NCBI GenBank assembly: GCA_025450405.1
Contig: JANWHL010000244.1
Coordinates: forward strand, 1-7,649
Reading direction: 5' to 3'
Length of the DNA: 7,649 nucleotides
Source of the DNA: Ktedonobacterales bacterium
GTDB lineage: Bacteria; Chloroflexota; Ktedonobacteria; Ktedonobacterales; JADMIN01
Shown here: positions 5,191 through 7,649 of the stretch, piece after piece
How the letters are laid out: the number at the start of each line of letters is the position of its first letter
Position numbering within the stretch: the stretch's first letter is position 1
Translations under genes and position numbers: made by a program
Notes under the pieces: generated by a model
The model's database searches: none
What the model was told of the DNA's origin: nothing
What the model saw: the letters and a program-made list of their open reading frames with translations, nothing else

Positions 5191-6369
5191 ATGACACCTG
5201 GTGCGAGTGGGTTGCCGCCGACGGCGACGGAGGCCGGCGAGCGCGCCGAGGCGAGCGCGCGGGCCGCGGCCGACCAGACGGAGCGGCCAGATGGCACGGC
5301 GGTTGCCACGACCCTTCAGTACTTCGATATGGACTATATCGAGCGCATCTTGGTGGAACTCTGTCTGACGCCGAGCCCTACGGGGCTTGCGGAGCCCGCT
5401 GTGGCGCTGGTGGAGCGCGAGCTGCGGACACTGGGCGTGACCAGCAGTCGTACCCGGAAGGGGGCGCTGGTAGCCCGCCTCGACGGCGGCGCCACGGCCA
5501 GGCCGCGCGCGCTGAGCGCGCACGTGGATACGTTGGGTGCGATGGTCAAGGGCATCAAAGAGAACGGACGGCTGTGGCTTACCCAGGTAGGCGCGTACGC
5601 GTGGGCGACGATCGAGGGCGAGTACTGCCTCGTGCATACCCAGGCAGGCCACACCATCGCAGGTACGATCCTGACCACGCGGGCGTCCGCGCATGTTCAC
5701 GGTCAGGAACTGACCCGTTTGGAGCGCAACGAGCACACGATCGAGGTCCGGCTGGACGCGCGCACGACCTCGCGCGACGCGACCGAGCTCCTGGGCGTCG
5801 CCGTGGGCGACTTCGTCAGCTTCGATCCGCGCACACAGGTTACCGAGGCTGGCTACATCAAGTCGCGCCATCTGGACGACAAGGCGTGCGCGGCGGTGGT
5901 GTTGGGCCTCGCTCAAGCTCTGCGCGCGGGCGGCCTCACTCCGGCCCAGACCACCTATCTTTTCATCACCAACTTTGAGGAGGTCGGGCACGGCGCGGCG
6001 GCCGGACTGCCGGACGATATCGCGGAGCTGGTGGCCGTGGATATGGCGGCCGTGGGTGAGGGTCAAACTTCGGATGAGCACGCCGTCACTATTTGCGTCA
6101 AAGACAGCAGCGGGCCATACGATCATGACTTAAGCACCCGCCTGCGCCAGTTGGCCAGTGTCGAGGGCATCCCGCACCGCGTGGACATCTATCCGTATTA
6201 CTCGTCGGACGCCAGCGCGGCCCTGCGTGGCGGTGGTGAATTTCGCGCGGCGCTTGTCGGGCCGGGTGTGGATGCGTCGCATTCGTGGGAGCGCACACAC
6301 CGCGACGCCCTGAAAGCCACGGCCCGCCTGCTGCTCGCCTATGTGCTAGACGATGGCGCGGAGGCGTAG
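5191..6369 (+). CDS. M42 family metallo-aminopeptidase
   Basis: M42 enzymes are cytoplasmic dinuclear metal aminopeptidases of the TET/FrvX type, usually dodecameric, that trim peptides. Counting from this start (392 residues), the expected site residues are present: His111 and Asp113 in SAHVDT, the Asp pair 229-230 in RHLDDKA, Glu263-Glu264 in NFEEVG (base plus ligand), Asp284 in AVDMA, and His364 in DASHSWERTH. The domain proper starts near MDYIERILVELCLTPSPTG (about 47-65); the first 46 residues are a Pro/Ala/Thr-rich extension. Length and wording (GDFVSFDP, IKSRHLDDKA, DSSGPYDHDL, YYSSDASAAL) resemble the M42 subgroup annotated with the osmoprotectant NAGGN system, but no NAGGN biosynthesis gene is in view, so substrate is open. 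ATG 5191 is preferred on its ribosome binding site; ATG 5176 is the alternative. It ends 10 bp from the convergent Uma2 remnant. Confidence 0.93.
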   Translation: MTPGASGLPPTATEAGERAEASARAAADQTERPDGTAVATTLQYFDMDYIERILVELCLTPSPTGLAEPAVALVERELRTLGVTSSRTRKGALVARLDGGATARPRALSAHVDTLGAMVKGIKENGRLWLTQVGAYAWATIEGEYCLVHTQAGHTIAGTILTTRASAHVHGQELTRLERNEHTIEVRLDARTTSRDATELLGVAVGDFVSFDPRTQVTEAGYIKSRHLDDKACAAVVLGLAQALRAGGLTPAQTTYLFITNFEEVGHGAAAGLPDDIAELVAVDMAAVGEGQTSDEHAVTICVKDSSGPYDHDLSTRLRQLASVEGIPHRVDIYPYYSSDASAALRGGGEFRAALVGPGVDASHSWERTHRDALKATARLLLAYVLDDGAEA

Positions 6370-6379
6370 CGCACTGGGG

Positions 6380-6613
6380 CTAGCCGTCGAGCACATAGCT
6401 GACCGCAACCGCGAATCTGGGCAATAGCGGGCTGGTAAGCGTGGCGGCGTCGTCGAGCGTTGCCCGGCCCTCAGCGGTCCACACTTCCACAGTGCGCGTG
6501 CGATGGTCGAGCAGCCAGACCTTGTCCACGCCATTGGTTCGGTAAAATTGCACCTTTAGCGCGAGCTGTGTCGTCGTCTGAGAGGGTGACACGAATCCGT
6601 CGGGATCCGTCAC
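6380..6613 (-). pseudogene. C-terminal remnant of a Uma2 family (DUF820) endonuclease
   Basis: The 77-codon frame (GTG start, TAG stop) matches only the C-terminal part of Uma2/DUF820 restriction-like nucleases, which are normally about 180-200 residues. GFVSPSQTTTQLALKVQFYR corresponds to the usual EV-SPS...K-x3-Y segment, then NGVDKVWLLD to the GV-x-WVVD strand, TVEVWTAEG to the next strand, and LTSPLLPRFAVAVS to the typical LPGF ending. The N-terminal half with the active-site Asp is absent, and the Glu expected before SPS is Gly here, while the Lys is kept. The nuclease should therefore be dead. The same frame is open upstream to the serA TAG at 6641, so the break lies at or near the serA end. 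No ribosome binding site is evident. It could be an expressed small protein, but a decayed fragment is more likely. Confidence 0.6.
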
Positions 6614-6640
6614 AGAATCTCGGCCGTTCCGGAGCGCGCT

Positions 6641-7649
6641 CTACAGCGCAATGACCGTCACCTGCGAGAGATCCGGCAGGGCACGCAACCGCTCCAACGT
6701 CTCAGATGGTACGGGATCGTCCAACGAGAGGATCATCAGCGCCTCGCCGCCGGGATTGCGCTCGCGCCCGGCCATACCGGCAGCCACCGGGCCCACGTCC
6801 ATATGGGCGATGTTGACCCCAGCATCGCCCAGGATCGTGCCCACGCGACCGATCATGCCGGGGCGGTCGACATTGTGGCAGACCAGGATGTGCCCGTGGG
6901 GCACGAAGTCCGTCGCGTAGCGATCCACGCGGACGAGACGATCCTCGCCCCAGGCGCGTGTCGCCGCAAGCACGCCCAGCGGACGCTCGTCGCCATCCGC
7001 GCGCACCCGGAGCGTGACGAGGTTGGCGTACTGCTGGGTGGCGGTATTGCGGCTCTCGGTCACCTCCAGGCCCCACTCGCGGGCCAATACCGGAGCGTTC
7101 ACCAGATTGACGTGGGCCTCCGAGACCGATTCCAGCAGTCCCTTGATGAGCGCCGTTTTGAGAGGCCGGGTGTCGTACTCGGCGATTTCACCGCTCACGG
7201 CCAGCTCGGCGCGGTGCAGCGGCCCGGGATGGAGTTGCGTATACAGGCGGCCCAGCGTCTCTACGAGCGCGAGCCACGGCTCCAGCGCACGCAGCGTTTC
7301 GGGGAGAATGAGCGGTGCGTTGACCGCGGCCCGCGCGAAACCGCCCGCCAGCACCTGCTCGATCTGCTCGGCTACATCCAGCGCGACGCCCACCTGCGCT
7401 TCCTCGGTGGAGGCGCCCAGGTGCGGTGTTACGACGACGCGTTCGTGCGCGATCAGCGCACGCACGGTTTCATTCTCGAAGGGTGGCTCCTGAGAGAAGA
7501 CATCCAGCGCGGCACCGGCCAAATGTCCGCGGTTGAGGGTGTCGAGCAGCGCGGGTTCGTCCACGACCCCTCCGCGCGCGCAGTTGATGATCCTCGCGCC
7601 GGGGCGCATCAGTGCCAGCTCGTCGGCTCCGAGCAGGCCCCGCGTGCCA
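6641..7649 (-). CDS. serA: D-3-phosphoglycerate dehydrogenase, ACT-containing long form (partial, N-terminus off the right edge)
   Basis: SerA oxidises 3-phosphoglycerate to 3-phosphohydroxypyruvate with NAD+, the first step of serine biosynthesis. The visible 335 residues begin at GTRGLLGADELALMRPGARI and continue the frame to the window edge; the Met at 7609 is internal. About 190 N-terminal residues of a usual 520-530 are missing. The NAD-binding/catalytic part shows IINCARGG (active-site Arg, about residue 25), LDVFSQEP (Glu, about 54) and VTPHLGAST (His, about 76). The intervening allosteric substrate-binding domain runs to about 250, with AVSGEIAEYDTRPLKTALIKGLL. The C-terminal ACT domain (about 253-335) has HNVDRPGMIGRVGTILGDAGVNIAHM, which in this family senses serine or another small ligand. 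The segment VGPVAAGMAGRERNPGGEAL appears slightly longer than the usual VGR-x-GGEAL linker. The promoter is outside the window. Confidence 0.96.
   Translation of the reverse strand, partial: GTRGLLGADELALMRPGARIINCARGGVVDEPALLDTLNRGHLAGAALDVFSQEPPFENETVRALIAHERVVVTPHLGASTEEAQVGVALDVAEQIEQVLAGGFARAAVNAPLILPETLRALEPWLALVETLGRLYTQLHPGPLHRAELAVSGEIAEYDTRPLKTALIKGLLESVSEAHVNLVNAPVLAREWGLEVTESRNTATQQYANLVTLRVRADGDERPLGVLAATRAWGEDRLVRVDRYATDFVPHGHILVCHNVDRPGMIGRVGTILGDAGVNIAHMDVGPVAAGMAGRERNPGGEALMILSLDDPVPSETLERLRALPDLSQVTVIAL

Noticed and set aside
4957..6126. The ruvB frame stays open for a further 390 codons upstream on the minus strand
   Set aside because: The extra part is antisense to the M42 gene, is Arg/His-rich without domain structure, and RuvB clearly begins at the ATG at 4956 with a ribosome binding site. 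GC-rich coding DNA often leaves the antisense frame open.

Overview
This window looks like an ordinary chromosomal stretch from a GC-rich bacterium (about two-thirds G+C by eye). Dense coding, an HxxEH/CGTN membrane protein of the DUF6391 type, a cytidylate kinase-like protein, a long ACT-type SerA, and a GAAC-N4-GTTC operator fit the Chloroflexota (for example Thermomicrobia or Sphaerobacter relatives). That assignment is inference from gene content, not a database result.

Layout. 1-1830 (minus): membrane sensor histidine kinase with a long N-terminal tail, a DUF4118-like four-helix membrane block, a PAS domain, HisKA and HATPase_c. It starts at TTG behind a strong ribosome binding site. 1831-2431: a 600-bp gap with no convincing gene. 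It holds a perfect 16-bp dyad, an AT-rich island of about 37% GC, and a good sigma70-type promoter facing right. 2432-2974 and 3052-3918 (plus): a DUF6391-type membrane protein followed after 77 bp by a cytidylate kinase-like protein, probably one transcript. 3925-4956 (minus): ruvB, tail-to-tail with the kinase-like gene across only 6 bp. 4957-5190: a divergent control region with an extended -10 promoter and a LexA/DinR-type SOS box for ruvB, plus a possible promoter for the next gene. 5191-6369 (plus): M42 zinc/cobalt aminopeptidase with all expected metal ligands. 6380-6613 (minus): a remnant of a Uma2-family (DUF820) nuclease that has lost its N-terminal half and an active-site acid. 6641-7649 (minus): the C-terminal two-thirds of serA (D-3-phosphoglycerate dehydrogenase, ACT-containing long form), running off the right edge.

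How the genes relate. There is no single pathway here: the window mixes signalling (histidine kinase), recombination and repair (RuvB), protein turnover (M42), serine biosynthesis (SerA), and two genes of uncertain role. The clearest regulatory logic is at ruvB, where a SOS-like operator lies between the promoter and the start codon. I found no transposon, CRISPR array, RNA gene or phage gene, and no convincing new multi-gene system. The points most worth checking are the ruvB SOS box, the HxxEH motif in the DUF6391-type protein, the decayed Uma2 gene, and the structured 600-bp gap.
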